From Nonomuraea sp. NBC_00507 (GTDB taxonomy: Bacteria; Actinomycetota; Actinomycetes; Streptosporangiales; Streptosporangiaceae), in contig NZ_CP107853.1 in the NCBI RefSeq assembly GCF_036013525.1, forward strand, positions 7,192,001 through 7,256,000: a stretch of 64,000 nucleotides of DNA, in the 5' to 3' direction. The notes below the pieces were generated by a model. The model was not told the origin of the DNA, ran no database searches, and saw only the letters and a program-made list of their open reading frames with translations. This document shows, in pieces, positions 7,619-15,917 of this stretch. Each line of letters begins with the position of its first letter. The first letter of the stretch is position 1. The position numbers were made by a program, and so were the translations under genes.

Positions 7619-8800
7619 ATGGGCGGTCGCTTGTTCACATCCGAGTCTGTCACGGAGGGCCACCCCGACAAGATCGCCGACCAGATCAGCGACGCGATAC
7701 TCGACGAGCTGCTGAGTGGCGACGCCACCAGCCGGGTCGCGGTCGAGACGCTGATCGCCACCGGCCAGGTGCACGTCGCGGGCGAGGTCACGACCAAGAC
7801 CTACGCCGACATCCCGGCCATCGTCAGGAGGACGCTGCTGGAGATCGGGTACGACTCGTCGGTCAAGGGGTTCGACGGCGCCTCCTGCGGAGTGTCGGTG
7901 TCCATCGGCGCGCAGTCGCCCGACATCGCCCAGGGCGTCGACGACGCCTACGAGCACCGGGTGGCCGGCGACGGCGACGAGCTCGACCGGCAGGGCGCCG
8001 GAGACCAGGGGCTGATGTTCGGCTACGCCTGCCGGGACACGCCCGAGCTGATGCCGCTGCCGATCGCACTGGCCCATCGGCTCGCCCGGCGGCTGTCCGA
8101 GGTGCGCAAGAGCGGCGTCGTGCCGTACCTGCGGCCGGACGGCAAGACGCAGGTGACCGTCGAGTACGACGGCGACCGGCCGGTGCGGCTGGACACCATC
8201 GTCGTCTCCAGCCAGCACGCCTCCGGCGTCGACCTGGACGGCCTGCTCGTCCCCGACATCGCCGAGCACGTCGTGGCGCCGCTGCTGGCCGAGGTCGGCA
8301 TCGAAACCGAGGGCTATCGCCTGCTGGTCAACCCGACCGGGCGGTTCGAGATCGGCGGCCCGATGGGTGACGCGGGGCTGACCGGCCGCAAGATCATCGT
8401 GGACACCTACGGCGGGATGGCCCGGCACGGCGGCGGCGCCTTCTCCGGCAAGGACCCGTCCAAGGTGGACCGCTCGGCCGCGTACGCGATGCGGTGGGTG
8501 GCCAAGAACGTCGTGGCGGCGGGACTGGCCGACCGGTGCGAGGTGCAGGTGGCGTACGCGATCGGCAAGGCGCACCCCGTCGGACTGTTCGTCGAGACCT
8601 TCGGCACCGAGAAGACCGAGGTCGCGAAGATCCAGGACGCCGTGACCAAGGTGTTCGACCTCCGCCCCGCGGCGATCATCCGCGACCTGGATCTGCTGCG
8701 CCCGATCTACGCGCAGACCTCGGCCTACGGGCACTTCGGGCGCGAGGGCCTGTCCTGGGAGAGCACCGACCGCGCCGACGCTCTCGGCAGGGCCGTGTGA
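7619..8800 (+). CDS. metK: S-adenosylmethionine synthetase
   Basis: This 393-aa MetK makes SAM from ATP and methionine. The start ATG 7619 is preceded by GGAGGAG. The N-terminal motif [22 protein letters not shown] is present. So are the methionine/ATP-binding segments [12 protein letters not shown], the [26 protein letters not shown] signature and [19 protein letters not shown]. It heads a run with adenosine kinase and MetF, so it is probably a cluster-borne second copy dedicated to methylation of the polyketide. Most actinomycetes also keep a housekeeping metK elsewhere. The gap to the next gene is 14 nt, with AGGAG directly after the stop. Confidence 0.96.
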   Translation: MGGRLFTSESVTEGHPDKIADQISDAILDELLSGDATSRVAVETLIATGQVHVAGEVTTKTYADIPAIVRRTLLEIGYDSSVKGFDGASCGVSVSIGAQSPDIAQGVDDAYEHRVAGDGDELDRQGAGDQGLMFGYACRDTPELMPLPIALAHRLARRLSEVRKSGVVPYLRPDGKTQVTVEYDGDRPVRLDTIVVSSQHASGVDLDGLLVPDIAEHVVAPLLAEVGIETEGYRLLVNPTGRFEIGGPMGDAGLTGRKIIVDTYGGMARHGGGAFSGKDPSKVDRSAAYAMRWVAKNVVAAGLADRCEVQVAYAIGKAHPVGLFVETFGTEKTEVAKIQDAVTKVFDLRPAAIIRDLDLLRPIYAQTSAYGHFGREGLSWESTDRADALGRAV

Positions 8801-8814
8801 AGGAGCTGGCATCC

Positions 8815-9843
8815 ATGAGCATCATCGTTACCGGTTCGATCGCGATGGATCATCTGATGACCTTCCCCGGCCGGATCACCGAGCAGCTCGTCAAGGACAA
8901 GCTCGACACGGTGTCGCTGTCCTTCCTCGTCGACCGTCTCACCGTGCGCAGGGGTGGCGTCGGCGCCAACATCGCCTACGGCCTGGGCCAGCTCAACCTG
9001 TTCCCCACCCTGGTCGGCGCCGCGGGCCCCGACTTCGGCGACTACGGCAGATGGCTGCTCCAGCACGGGGTGGACGTCGAGTCGGTCAGGATCTCCGACA
9101 GCCATCACACGGCCCGCTTCTCCTGCACGACCGACCTCGACGGGAACCAGATCGCCTCGTTCTACCCCGGGGCGATGCGGGAGGCGGGGGAGATCGAGCT
9201 GGCCCCGGTCGTACGGCGCGTGGGCGGGTGCGAGCTGGTGATCGTCAGCCCGAACGAGCCGGCCGCCATGGCCCGCCACTCCGAGGAGTGCCGGGCCCGC
9301 GGATACCCGTTCGCCGCCGACCCCTCACAACAACTCGCTCTGCTCGCCGCGGACGAGATCGTCTCGTTGCTGGATGGCGCACATTACCTGCTCACCAACG
9401 AGTACGAGCGGTCTCTGCTCCTGGGCAAGTGCGGCTGGTCGGAGAGGGACGTGCTGGAGCGGGTCGAGGTCTGGGTGACCACCCTGGCCGCCGACGGCGC
9501 ACGCGTCGACCGGCGCGGCATGGAGCCGATCTTCGTGCCTGCGGTTCCGGTGAAGGAGCCGGTCGATCCGACCGGTGCGGGCGACGCGTTCCGCGCCGGG
9601 TTCTTCGCCGGGGTCGCCTGGGGATTCCCGCTGGAGCGCGCGGCTCAGGCCGGCTGCCTCATGGCCGCACTGGCGATCGAGTCGGTGGGCGGCCAGGGAT
9701 ATGAGTTCCATCTCGAGACCGCGGTGGAACGGGTGGCGGACACCTACGGGGGCGCGGCGGCCACCGAGCTCCAGCGGGCCGCGGAGGCGCAGGCCGAGGT
9801 CGCGCTGGGCAAGGTCCCCATGATGGCGCTGGTGTCGCCATGA
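8815..9843 (+). CDS. adoK: Adenosine kinase (PfkB/ribokinase family)
   Basis: This 342-aa sugar/nucleoside kinase closely follows the mycobacterial adenosine kinase pattern. The N-terminus is [20 protein letters not shown], the substrate-lid region is VSLSFLVD, and ARFSCTTD and [10 protein letters not shown] follow. The PfkB signature [13 protein letters not shown] carries the catalytic Asp near residue 262. It phosphorylates adenosine to AMP. In this context it removes the adenosine released when S-adenosylhomocysteine is hydrolysed, pulling the methylation cycle forward. It lies between metK and metF and overlaps metF by 4 nt. A SAH hydrolase gene is not in the window and must be supplied from elsewhere. 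Confidence 0.92.
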   Translation: MSIIVTGSIAMDHLMTFPGRITEQLVKDKLDTVSLSFLVDRLTVRRGGVGANIAYGLGQLNLFPTLVGAAGPDFGDYGRWLLQHGVDVESVRISDSHHTARFSCTTDLDGNQIASFYPGAMREAGEIELAPVVRRVGGCELVIVSPNEPAAMARHSEECRARGYPFAADPSQQLALLAADEIVSLLDGAHYLLTNEYERSLLLGKCGWSERDVLERVEVWVTTLAADGARVDRRGMEPIFVPAVPVKEPVDPTGAGDAFRAGFFAGVAWGFPLERAAQAGCLMAALAIESVGGQGYEFHLETAVERVADTYGGAAATELQRAAEAQAEVALGKVPMMALVSP

Positions 9844-10736
9844 CGCACCTGACGATCCAGCGGAGCTCCTCGGTCCGGGAGCTGCTCGCGGCGGGCACTC
9901 CCTCCATCTCCTTCGAGTTCTTCCCGCCCAAGACCCCTCAGGGCGAACAGGCGCTCTGGCGGACGATCCGCGAGCTGGAGGCGGTGCGCCCGACGTTCGT
10001 CTCGGTCACGTACGGCGCCGGCGGATCGACCCGCGACCGCACCGTGGAGATCACTGAACGGCTCGCCGGCGATACGACGCGGCTGCCCGTGGCGCACCTG
10101 GTCGCGGTCGACCACTCGGTGGCCGAACTGCGTCACCTCGTCGGCCGGTTCGCGGCGGCGGGCGTGCGGAACCTCCTGGCGCTGCGCGGCGATCCGCCGG
10201 GCGGCGATCCCCTGGGGCAGTGGACCAAGCACCCCCAAGGGGTCGCCTACGCGGCCGACCTCGTCAGGCTGATCAAGGTCGCCGGGGACTTCTGCGTCGG
10301 CGTGGCCGCCTTCCCCTACCGCCATCCCCGCTCACCTGACGTCGAGAGTGACACCCGGCACTTCGTCGAGAAATGCCGTGCGGGCGCCGACTACGCCATT
10401 ACCCAGATGTTCTTCCGGGTCGAGGACTATTTGAGGTTGAGAGACCGCGTCGCCGCCCGCGGCTGCGACACCCCGATCATTCCCGGCATCATGCCGGTGA
10501 CCCGGATGAGCACCATTGAAAGATCGGAGCAGCTCTCGGGCGCGCCATTCCCGCCCGAACTGGCCGCTGCGTTCGACCGGGTCGCCCATGACCCTGAGGC
10601 CGTGCGCCGGCTCGGCATCGATCACACGGTGGACATGTGCGTCAGGCTCCTGGACGAGGGCGTGCCGGGAATTCACTTCATGACCTTCAACACGTCGGCG
10701 GCGACGCTGGAGGTATGCCGGCGACTGGGAATATGA
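9840..10736 (+). CDS. metF: 5,10-methylenetetrahydrofolate reductase
   Basis: This is a 298-aa flavoprotein of normal bacterial MetF length. It contains FEFFPPKT near the start with the key Glu, [23 protein letters not shown] and the [11 protein letters not shown] motif. It reduces methylene-THF to 5-methyl-THF, the methyl donor that turns homocysteine back into methionine. The ATGA overlap with adenosine kinase shows it belongs to the SAM-supply operon with metK. No methionine synthase gene is present in the window. Confidence 0.94.
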   Translation: MTHLTIQRSSSVRELLAAGTPSISFEFFPPKTPQGEQALWRTIRELEAVRPTFVSVTYGAGGSTRDRTVEITERLAGDTTRLPVAHLVAVDHSVAELRHLVGRFAAAGVRNLLALRGDPPGGDPLGQWTKHPQGVAYAADLVRLIKVAGDFCVGVAAFPYRHPRSPDVESDTRHFVEKCRAGADYAITQMFFRVEDYLRLRDRVAARGCDTPIIPGIMPVTRMSTIERSEQLSGAPFPPELAAAFDRVAHDPEAVRRLGIDHTVDMCVRLLDEGVPGIHFMTFNTSAATLEVCRRLGI

Positions 10737-10771
10737 CAAGAGCTGTAAAGCACCCTGACAGTCTGTATCAG

Positions 10772-10817
10772 GCCTCGATCAAGCCTCGATCCGGCCTTGA
10801 GTGATCAGCGCCAGGAT
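10772..10817 (+). promoter_or_regulatory. SARP-type binding site: three heptamers at 11-bp spacing
   Basis: Heptamers GCCTCGA (10772-10778), GCCTCGA (10783-10789) and GCCTTGA (10794-10800) are spaced exactly 11 bp apart, one helical turn. SARP activators of the DnrI/ActII-ORF4 class bind heptamers with this geometry. A -10-like CAGGAT lies at 10812-10817, 11 nt after the last heptamer, which suits SARP-dependent promoters. The promoter would read into the SpaB_C gene at 10969. The cluster encodes a SARP at 13888-14676, the obvious candidate binder. Confidence 0.7.
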
Positions 10818-10968
10818 GCATCCACCCGTCGTCCGAGGGGCCGCCGATGATGCCTGCTGCTTCCGCTGGAAGAGCGCGAGCGCGTAGGCCGGTGGCGTGT
10901 TTCCGGGAGTGCCGGGGGACAGGCGGGGGCGGCAGGCAGGCAGGGAGTCGGAGCGAGGGAGGTTGAGA

Positions 10969-11880
10969 GTGGATGAGGCGAGGTGGGTCAGTGCTCACGC
11001 CTTCTACCACGATGATCTCGACCAGCTGCTGGTGGACGCCGTGGCGCCGCTGGCTGCGGAGCTGACCGAGCGTGGGCTGGCGACGGACTTCTTCTTCCTG
11101 CGCTGCTGGGATGGGGGAAATCACCTCAGGCTCCGGATACTGCCCGAGCCGGCGGTCGAGCGGGGCGACGTCGAGACGGTGATCAGCGAACGACTCGGTG
11201 AATTCTTCGCCACGCGGCCGTCCACGACCGCGGCCAGGCAGAAGGACTACGAGCGGATGGCGGCCCTGCTCGCGCGCCAGGAGCGGGTGTCCTCCTACTC
11301 TCGCAGCCTTTATCCCAACAACTCGCTGCTGCTCGTGCCGTACCGGCGGGAGCACGGGCGCCACAGGGACGGTCCGGCGGTCCGGGCGGTGGAGCGCCAC
11401 TTCGTCGAGTCCAGCAGGCTTGCGTTGGACATGCTGGTGGACGGCCTCACGCCGGGCGAGCGGGCCACGGCCGCGTACGCGATGACGTGCATCGCCTGGT
11501 TCGCCTCCGTATCCGAGCCGCAGCGGCTGACCGAGCTGGTCAGGGCCTCCGGCAGGAGCGCCGAGCAAGTGGGCCTCCTCGACAAGGGCCGCGCACTCGA
11601 GTCCCAGCGGGAGCAGGCGATCACGCTGGCGAGGCGGATCCGGACGGCCGAAAACTCCGGAGCCCTCGCGGCCTGGGCGCGGTCCGTCACCACGCTGCGT
11701 GAGACGCTGACGTCGCGGGAGGGGCGGCGCGATGCGGGCGGGAGCGCGTTCGCCGTCATGGACAGGTGCGCTCGCCTCCTCTGCAACCGGCTCGGTGTGC
11801 CCCTGGTCGAGGAGGAGTCCCTGCGCCACCTGGCGACCGAGGCCGTCGCGGCCCTGGCCAACGACGGGGCCACGGCATGA
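10969..11880 (+). CDS. Stand-alone SpaB_C / thiopeptide-type bacteriocin biosynthesis domain protein
   Basis: This is a 303-aa protein starting at GTG 10969, with AGGGAGG 6 nt upstream. It shows the domain hallmark: an N-terminal WVSAHAFYHDDLDQLLVDAV segment, then DFFFLRCWDGGNHLRLRILP at about residues 35-60. Helical segments and MTCIAWFASVSEPQRLTELV follow in the second half. The domain occurs as the glutamate-elimination half of lantibiotic dehydratases and as discrete proteins in thiopeptide pathways, including pyridine-forming enzymes. No precursor peptide, dehydratase N-terminal domain or YcaO is nearby. Its presence under an apparent SARP promoter in a type II PKS cluster is unusual and its reaction is unknown. 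Family call is firm; function is open. Confidence 0.75.
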   Translation: MDEARWVSAHAFYHDDLDQLLVDAVAPLAAELTERGLATDFFFLRCWDGGNHLRLRILPEPAVERGDVETVISERLGEFFATRPSTTAARQKDYERMAALLARQERVSSYSRSLYPNNSLLLVPYRREHGRHRDGPAVRAVERHFVESSRLALDMLVDGLTPGERATAAYAMTCIAWFASVSEPQRLTELVRASGRSAEQVGLLDKGRALESQREQAITLARRIRTAENSGALAAWARSVTTLRETLTSREGRRDAGGSAFAVMDRCARLLCNRLGVPLVEEESLRHLATEAVAALANDGATA

Positions 11881-11919
11881 CACGCGACTCGACGCCACAA
11901 CCAGGGACTTTCCGACAAA

Positions 11920-11961
11920 GGTTGACATGCGACGGTTTGATGGACATGGTTTGACTCACGT
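11920..11961 (+). promoter_or_regulatory. Three direct repeats at 14-bp spacing upstream of the histidine kinase
   Basis: The strings GGTTGAC (11920), GGTTTGA (11934) and GGTTTGA (11948) are separated by exactly 14 bp. A TTGACA at 11922-11927 could serve as a -35 box, though no strong -10 follows at 17 nt. Repeats of this kind suggest an activator or autoregulation site for the two-component system downstream. The binder is unknown. Confidence 0.4.
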
Positions 11962-12093
11962 GGCCATAAGTATCCAGGCAGAAATCTGAAATTGGCTCAT
12001 GTAAGACGGGGGCAGCACAGTTGTTGCACAGTCACTGGGTTGAGCCGCTGCGGATGGTTAAGTACGGGGTCAAACTATCCATTGGGGCGAATC

Positions 12094-13191
12094 GTGGGAC
12101 GACTCGGGCCAAGCGGCGAGGTTCGATGGTTAGTGGCGGATTTGCTGGAGTCTTCCGTGGTGGAGGTCCGCACCGCATACGAGCAGGAGCTCAATAACGC
12201 GAATAGTTCACTTTTGCGTAACCCGGAGTCCGCCGAGCAGGTGCTGGCGAGTTGTACCAGCATCGTCGCCGACGTGGTTGAAGGGCTGCGCGACTCCGCG
12301 CCCACGACGAGGGGCGAGGACATCAGCAGGGAGATCGCCGTCACGCGGGCGCGGCACGGCGTGCACCCGACCGAGTCGCTGCGCGCGGCCGAGATCCTCT
12401 TCGAGGTGGTGCTGCGCTGGGTCGACCAGCGCCTCGGACCCGAGCGTGAGGACGCGAGGCAGGCCCTGGTCGAGCTCTCGCTGCTGTTGAGCAAGAGCAT
12501 CGCGCTGCGTATCCGGGAGGCGTCGAGCTGGTACGCGAGCTTCCTGCTGCAGGAGATCCATCGCGTGCAGTCCGACGAGCGCGCCAGGCTGGCCCGCGAG
12601 CTCCACGACAGGGTGAGCTACGGGGTGACGGTCGGCCACCGGAACCTGGAGAGCCTCCAGCGCCGCGGCCGGAACCTCGATCCGGAGCACGTCAGGCGTT
12701 GCGTCTCCATGGTCCAACTCGCCCTGGAGGAGGCCATAGAGGCGATCCGAAAGCTCATCGGCGACCTGCGCGTGTCGGAGTCGGTGCCCAGCCTGGAGAA
12801 GGCGCTGCACTCCTTCCTGTTCGAGGCCGAGCCCGTGAGGGCGGTCACGTCCGTGGTCGTCAACGGGGACGAGAGCTGGGTGGACCACCAGGTGCGGGAC
12901 GAGGTGTTCCTGATCGTCAGGGAGGCACTGCGCAACGCCCTGGACCACAGCGGGGCCGGGCGGGTCCTGGTGCAGATCGACATCGCGCCGCACGAGCTCA
13001 GGGCCACGGTCGCCGACGACGGCACGGGCTTCGCCGCCACCGGCGCCAGTGACGGGGCCGGGTTGTCGATCATGGCGGAGCGGGCGGCCCTCCTCGGCGG
13101 GAACACGCTGGTCTCCAGCCGCATCGGCAAGGGCACGCGCGTGGAACTGACGGTTCCGTTGCTGAGGGACGGCAATGCCGGCACCTACTGA
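12094..13191 (+). CDS. NarL-type sensor histidine kinase (cytoplasmic)
   Basis: This is a 365-aa kinase from GTG 12094. Translation could also begin further upstream, but that part reads like non-coding sequence. The N-terminal about 140 residues form an all-helical sensor region without membrane segments. The HisKA_3 dimerisation box follows (ERARLARELHDRVSYG, phospho-acceptor H171). The HATPase_c domain contains the N box REALRNALDHSGA, the G1 box DDGTGF and the later GxG turn GKGTRVELTVP. It overlaps its response regulator by 17 nt, so the two are co-translated. Being soluble, it likely senses an intracellular signal such as a pathway intermediate. It sits inside the polyketide cluster and is presumably cluster-specific. 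Confidence 0.88.
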   Translation: MGRLGPSGEVRWLVADLLESSVVEVRTAYEQELNNANSSLLRNPESAEQVLASCTSIVADVVEGLRDSAPTTRGEDISREIAVTRARHGVHPTESLRAAEILFEVVLRWVDQRLGPEREDARQALVELSLLLSKSIALRIREASSWYASFLLQEIHRVQSDERARLARELHDRVSYGVTVGHRNLESLQRRGRNLDPEHVRRCVSMVQLALEEAIEAIRKLIGDLRVSESVPSLEKALHSFLFEAEPVRAVTSVVVNGDESWVDHQVRDEVFLIVREALRNALDHSGAGRVLVQIDIAPHELRATVADDGTGFAATGASDGAGLSIMAERAALLGGNTLVSSRIGKGTRVELTVPLLRDGNAGTY

Positions 13192-13846
13192 TCAGATCAC
13201 CGTCGTCATCGTCGATGACCACACGCTCTTCCGCGTCGGATTACGAGAGATCTTCCAGGACCAGGACGACATCGTGGTCGTGGGGGAGGCGGGTGACGGC
13301 GCCACCGCCGTCAAGCTGATCGCCGAGCTGCGGCCCGCCATCCTGCTGCTCGACGTGTCCCTGCCCGGGGAGGACGTCACCACCACGATGCGGGCCGTGA
13401 AGGCGGCCTCGCCCGGCACCCGGGTCGTCATCGTGAGCATGCAGGACGAGCCCAGGCTGATCCAGGAGCTGATCGCGCTCGGCGCGCGGGCCTACCTGCT
13501 GAAGAGCGCGAGCTGGCACGAGCTGATGGCGGCGGTCAGGATGGCGCACACCAGCTCCACCCGGGTCCTGCTGTCGATCTCCGCGGGGAGCGTGGCCGGA
13601 ATGCGCGGCTCCGCCCGCGACGACCGGCCGCCGATCGGCGTGCTGTCCGCGCGGGAGATCGAGGTGCTCAGGCTCGCCTCGGCGGCCATGAGCAATGCGC
13701 AGATCGCCAGCAGGCTGCACCTCACCGAGGCGACGGTCAAACGCCACCTGCACAGCATCTTCACCAAGCTCGGCGCGGTGTCCAGGATCGACGCGGTGAG
13801 CAAGGCCATCTCGGCCTCGCTCATCCCGAGCTGGACCGACGAATGA
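13175..13846 (+). CDS. NarL/FixJ-family response regulator
   Basis: This 223-aa two-domain regulator has a receiver domain (VVIVDDHTLFRVGLREIF at the N-terminus, phospho-acceptor D60 in LLLDVSLPG, Lys in AYLLKSAS). A LuxR-type HTH follows (LSAREIEVLRLASAAMSNAQIASRLHLTEATVKRHLHSIFTKLG). It is the partner of the overlapping kinase. Target promoters are not identified; the SARP gene that converges on it and the divergent SARP/UbiA promoter region are plausible. Transcription ends at a strong hairpin 3 nt after the stop. Confidence 0.93.
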   Translation: MPAPTDQITVVIVDDHTLFRVGLREIFQDQDDIVVVGEAGDGATAVKLIAELRPAILLLDVSLPGEDVTTTMRAVKAASPGTRVVIVSMQDEPRLIQELIALGARAYLLKSASWHELMAAVRMAHTSSTRVLLSISAGSVAGMRGSARDDRPPIGVLSAREIEVLRLASAAMSNAQIASRLHLTEATVKRHLHSIFTKLGAVSRIDAVSKAISASLIPSWTDE

Positions 13847-13848
13847 CC

Positions 13849-13876
13849 GGTAGCGCCTCCCCCGGGGGGCGCTACC
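13849..13876. terminator. Bidirectional hairpin terminator
   Basis: Perfect 9-bp arms GGTAGCGCC (13849-13857) and GGCGCTACC (13868-13876) enclose a C5/G4 core that can extend the stem. It lies between the convergent response-regulator and SARP genes, 3 nt after one stop and 11 nt from the other. There is no U-tract, as is common in actinomycetes. Confidence 0.85.
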
Positions 13877-13887
13877 GCTCGGGTCGA

Positions 13888-14676
13888 TCAGCCGGCGAAC
13901 TGCAGCTCGGGACCGGTGTCCAGGCCGGTGGTCAGGATGGCCTGGTGCAGGTCCTGCAGCTCCCGGGAGGGGTCGATGCCGAGGTCCTGGTTGAGTATCG
14001 ATCGCACGTTGCGATAGGCGTGCAGGGCCTCGCTGCGCCGTCCGCTCCTGCAGAGCGCGGAGATGAGCTGGGCATGGAACCATTCGTTGTGCGGATAGGT
14101 CGCGGCCAGCGCCTTGAGCTCGCCGACGAGCTCGCGATGCCGGCCGAGCAGGACGTCTGCCTGGATGCGCAGCTCCACAGCGCGCAGCCGCTCCTCTTCC
14201 CGGTGGACACGGTAGGCGCGCAGCAGCGATCCCTGGGAGACGTTGGCCAGGGGCGGCCCCGTCCACAGGTCGAGCGCCCTGCCGAGCTGCCGGGAGGCCT
14301 CAAGGTAGCGGCCCTCGGCCAGCGCCTTCCGCCCCTCGGCGAGCATGCGCTGGAAGACGTACGCGTCCAGTTGATCGCCGTCGACCTGCAGGACGTAGCC
14401 GAAGGGCTTGGTCACCAGCAGCTCCCCCGCGGGGGTGGCCAGCCTCTCCCGCTCAAGGGCCTTCCTGAGTTGGTAGATGTAGGTCTGAGCGGTGCTCTGT
14501 GCGGTCTTCGGCGGGTCCTCACCCCACAGCTCCTCGATCAAGGACTCGAACCCGACTATGCGATTGGCCCGGGAGAGTAACAAGGCGAGTACCTGGCAGA
14601 CTTTGGGTGTTCTCGGAGTGAATTCTCGTTCCCCGTTCATCGCCGTCAGCGCGCCCAGAATCGTGAACCGAATCAT
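13888..14676 (-). CDS. SARP-family pathway activator (AfsR/DnrI/RedD type)
   Basis: This 262-aa activator starts at ATG 14676, with GAGGTG about 5 nt upstream; the longer frame back to 14724 lacks support. The N-terminal OmpR-type winged-helix DNA-binding domain spans residues 1-95 (MIRFTILGALTAMNGER, LALLLSRANRIVGFESLIEELWGEDPP, TYIYQLRKAL). A bacterial transcriptional activator (BTAD) domain follows, with tetratricopeptide-like helices ending in LRSGRRSEALHAYRNVRSILNQDLGIDPSRELQ-type sequence. SARPs switch on antibiotic clusters by binding 11-bp-spaced heptamers, and such a site exists at 10772-10800. It is divergent from the UbiA gene. Confidence 0.93.
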   Translation of the reverse strand: MIRFTILGALTAMNGEREFTPRTPKVCQVLALLLSRANRIVGFESLIEELWGEDPPKTAQSTAQTYIYQLRKALERERLATPAGELLVTKPFGYVLQVDGDQLDAYVFQRMLAEGRKALAEGRYLEASRQLGRALDLWTGPPLANVSQGSLLRAYRVHREEERLRAVELRIQADVLLGRHRELVGELKALAATYPHNEWFHAQLISALCRSGRRSEALHAYRNVRSILNQDLGIDPSRELQDLHQAILTTGLDTGPELQFAG

Positions 14677-14889
14677 TGGCACCTCATTCGTAGCGGAATG
14701 CCTGCACCTTAGATAGCGCACCACGCCGGCGACAAGGCGGCCACATCGAAAGTGCGGCAGGCAGAGCCGGTGGTATTACATCTTCCGTCCGGAGAATGTA
14801 GTCCTTCCGGGCGGCGACGCCGCGTCGCCGGCTAACCTTGGCACTACACCTCTTTTCCGTTCACGGCCGCCGCGCATACGGTCCGGAGC
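14677..14889. promoter_or_regulatory. Divergent promoter region between SARP and UbiA, with palindrome
   Basis: This 213-nt gap separates the divergent SARP and prenyltransferase genes. It holds an imperfect 24-bp palindrome at 14777-14800 (TACAT...ATGTA outer arms, 9 of 12 pairs matching). It also holds a hairpin GGCGAC-GCCGC-GTCGCC at about 14812-14828. CTTCCG occurs twice exactly 22 bp apart (14782 and 14804), two helical turns, which could also be SARP-related. No -10/-35 pair stands out. Confidence 0.45.
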
Positions 14890-15807
14890 ATGGGGGACAA
14901 CACACCGAACCGAAGCGCAGCCCTTCGCCGAATCCCAGCCACCGCGATTTCCGATCTCGGCTTATGCCTGTCCGAGGCCCGCCCGATCGTCCAGATCATC
15001 TTCCTGTTCCGGTTCCTCACGGGAGCCGCGCTCGGCTACACCGCGGGTGAGACCGACCTCGCCGCCGTCGGCTTCGGCGCGTTCACCTGGGAGTGCGCGG
15101 TCGTGTTCGTCTATCTCCTCAACGGGGCGACCGACGTGCTGGAGGACCGCATCAACGGCTCCCGCCGCCCCATCGCCTCCGGCGTCCTGCCCAGGCACGT
15201 CGCGCTCCGATACGTGCGGCTGACCGGCGTGGGGGCGCTGGCCGGGGGCATCGTCATGGGCTGGGAGTTCCTCGTGGCCGTCGTCATCTTCATGCTGCTC
15301 GGCTACCTGTACTCCGCGCCGCCGTTCCAGCTCAAGAACAACCCCGGCGCGACGATCGCCGTGGCCGCACTCGGCGGACTGGTGACCTACCTGGCCGGAT
15401 CCGCCAGCGCCGCGTCCGGCGGCGGCCTGCCGGCGCTCGTCTGCGCGGGCGCGATGTCGCTGTGGATGGGCCTGGTCGGCGCCATCGCCAAGGACTTCGG
15501 CGACATCGACGGCGACCGCGCGGCGGGCCGCCGCACGATCGCCGTGCTGCTGGGCGACACCGCGGCGCGGCGGCTGGTCGGCCTGATCGCGCCGGCCCTC
15601 GGCGTGGCGTTCTTCCTTGCCGCCCTGCACGTGGCGCCGGTGCTCATCGTGTCCGCCGTCGTGACCCTGCTGGGAGCGATCGTGGTGGCATGGTTCGCGC
15701 TGACCCCGGCCAGGGGTGACAGGAACGCCCGGCGCAGGCCGTACCGCGCCTTCATGACCACCCAGTACGGCTCGCATGCCGGGGTGGCGCTGGCCCTGAC
15801 CGTGTGA
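14890..15807 (+). CDS. UbiA-family prenyltransferase
   Basis: This is a 305-aa integral membrane protein with about eight to nine hydrophobic helices. It has both Asp-rich prenyl-diphosphate/Mg-binding motifs of the UbiA superfamily: [17 protein letters not shown] in the first cytosolic loop and [16 protein letters not shown] in the second. Such enzymes transfer an isoprenoid chain to an aromatic acceptor, as in ubiquinone, menaquinone, chlorophyll or meroterpenoid synthesis. It heads the PKS gene run and is divergent from the SARP, so it probably prenylates the polyketide. A role in quinone metabolism linked to the cydAB pair is an alternative. The exact start is unsure because GGAG lies only 1 nt before ATG 14890. 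Confidence 0.85.
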   Translation: MGDNTPNRSAALRRIPATAISDLGLCLSEARPIVQIIFLFRFLTGAALGYTAGETDLAAVGFGAFTWECAVVFVYLLNGATDVLEDRINGSRRPIASGVLPRHVALRYVRLTGVGALAGGIVMGWEFLVAVVIFMLLGYLYSAPPFQLKNNPGATIAVAALGGLVTYLAGSASAASGGGLPALVCAGAMSLWMGLVGAIAKDFGDIDGDRAAGRRTIAVLLGDTAARRLVGLIAPALGVAFFLAALHVAPVLIVSAVVTLLGAIVVAWFALTPARGDRNARRRPYRAFMTTQYGSHAGVALALTV

Positions 15808-15917
15808 GTGAGCACCGCCTCGGCCGGGCGTGGACGCGCCTCCACTCCGATCTGGATCGGTCCTGGAAGCCCGGCTTCTTCAATGTCGGCAACGGTCTCA
15901 CGAAGCAGAGGTCACAT

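Noticed and set aside
10969..11880. Evidence for a thiopeptide or lantibiotic cluster
   Set aside because: Only one domain type is present. No precursor peptide, YcaO cyclodehydratase, full LanB or LanC was found in either strand of the surroundings.
12094..14676. Convergent histidine-kinase/SARP arrangement as a housekeeping afsR-type system
   Set aside because: The SARP is the small 262-aa form without ATPase/TPR domains, so it is a pathway-specific activator and not AfsR.
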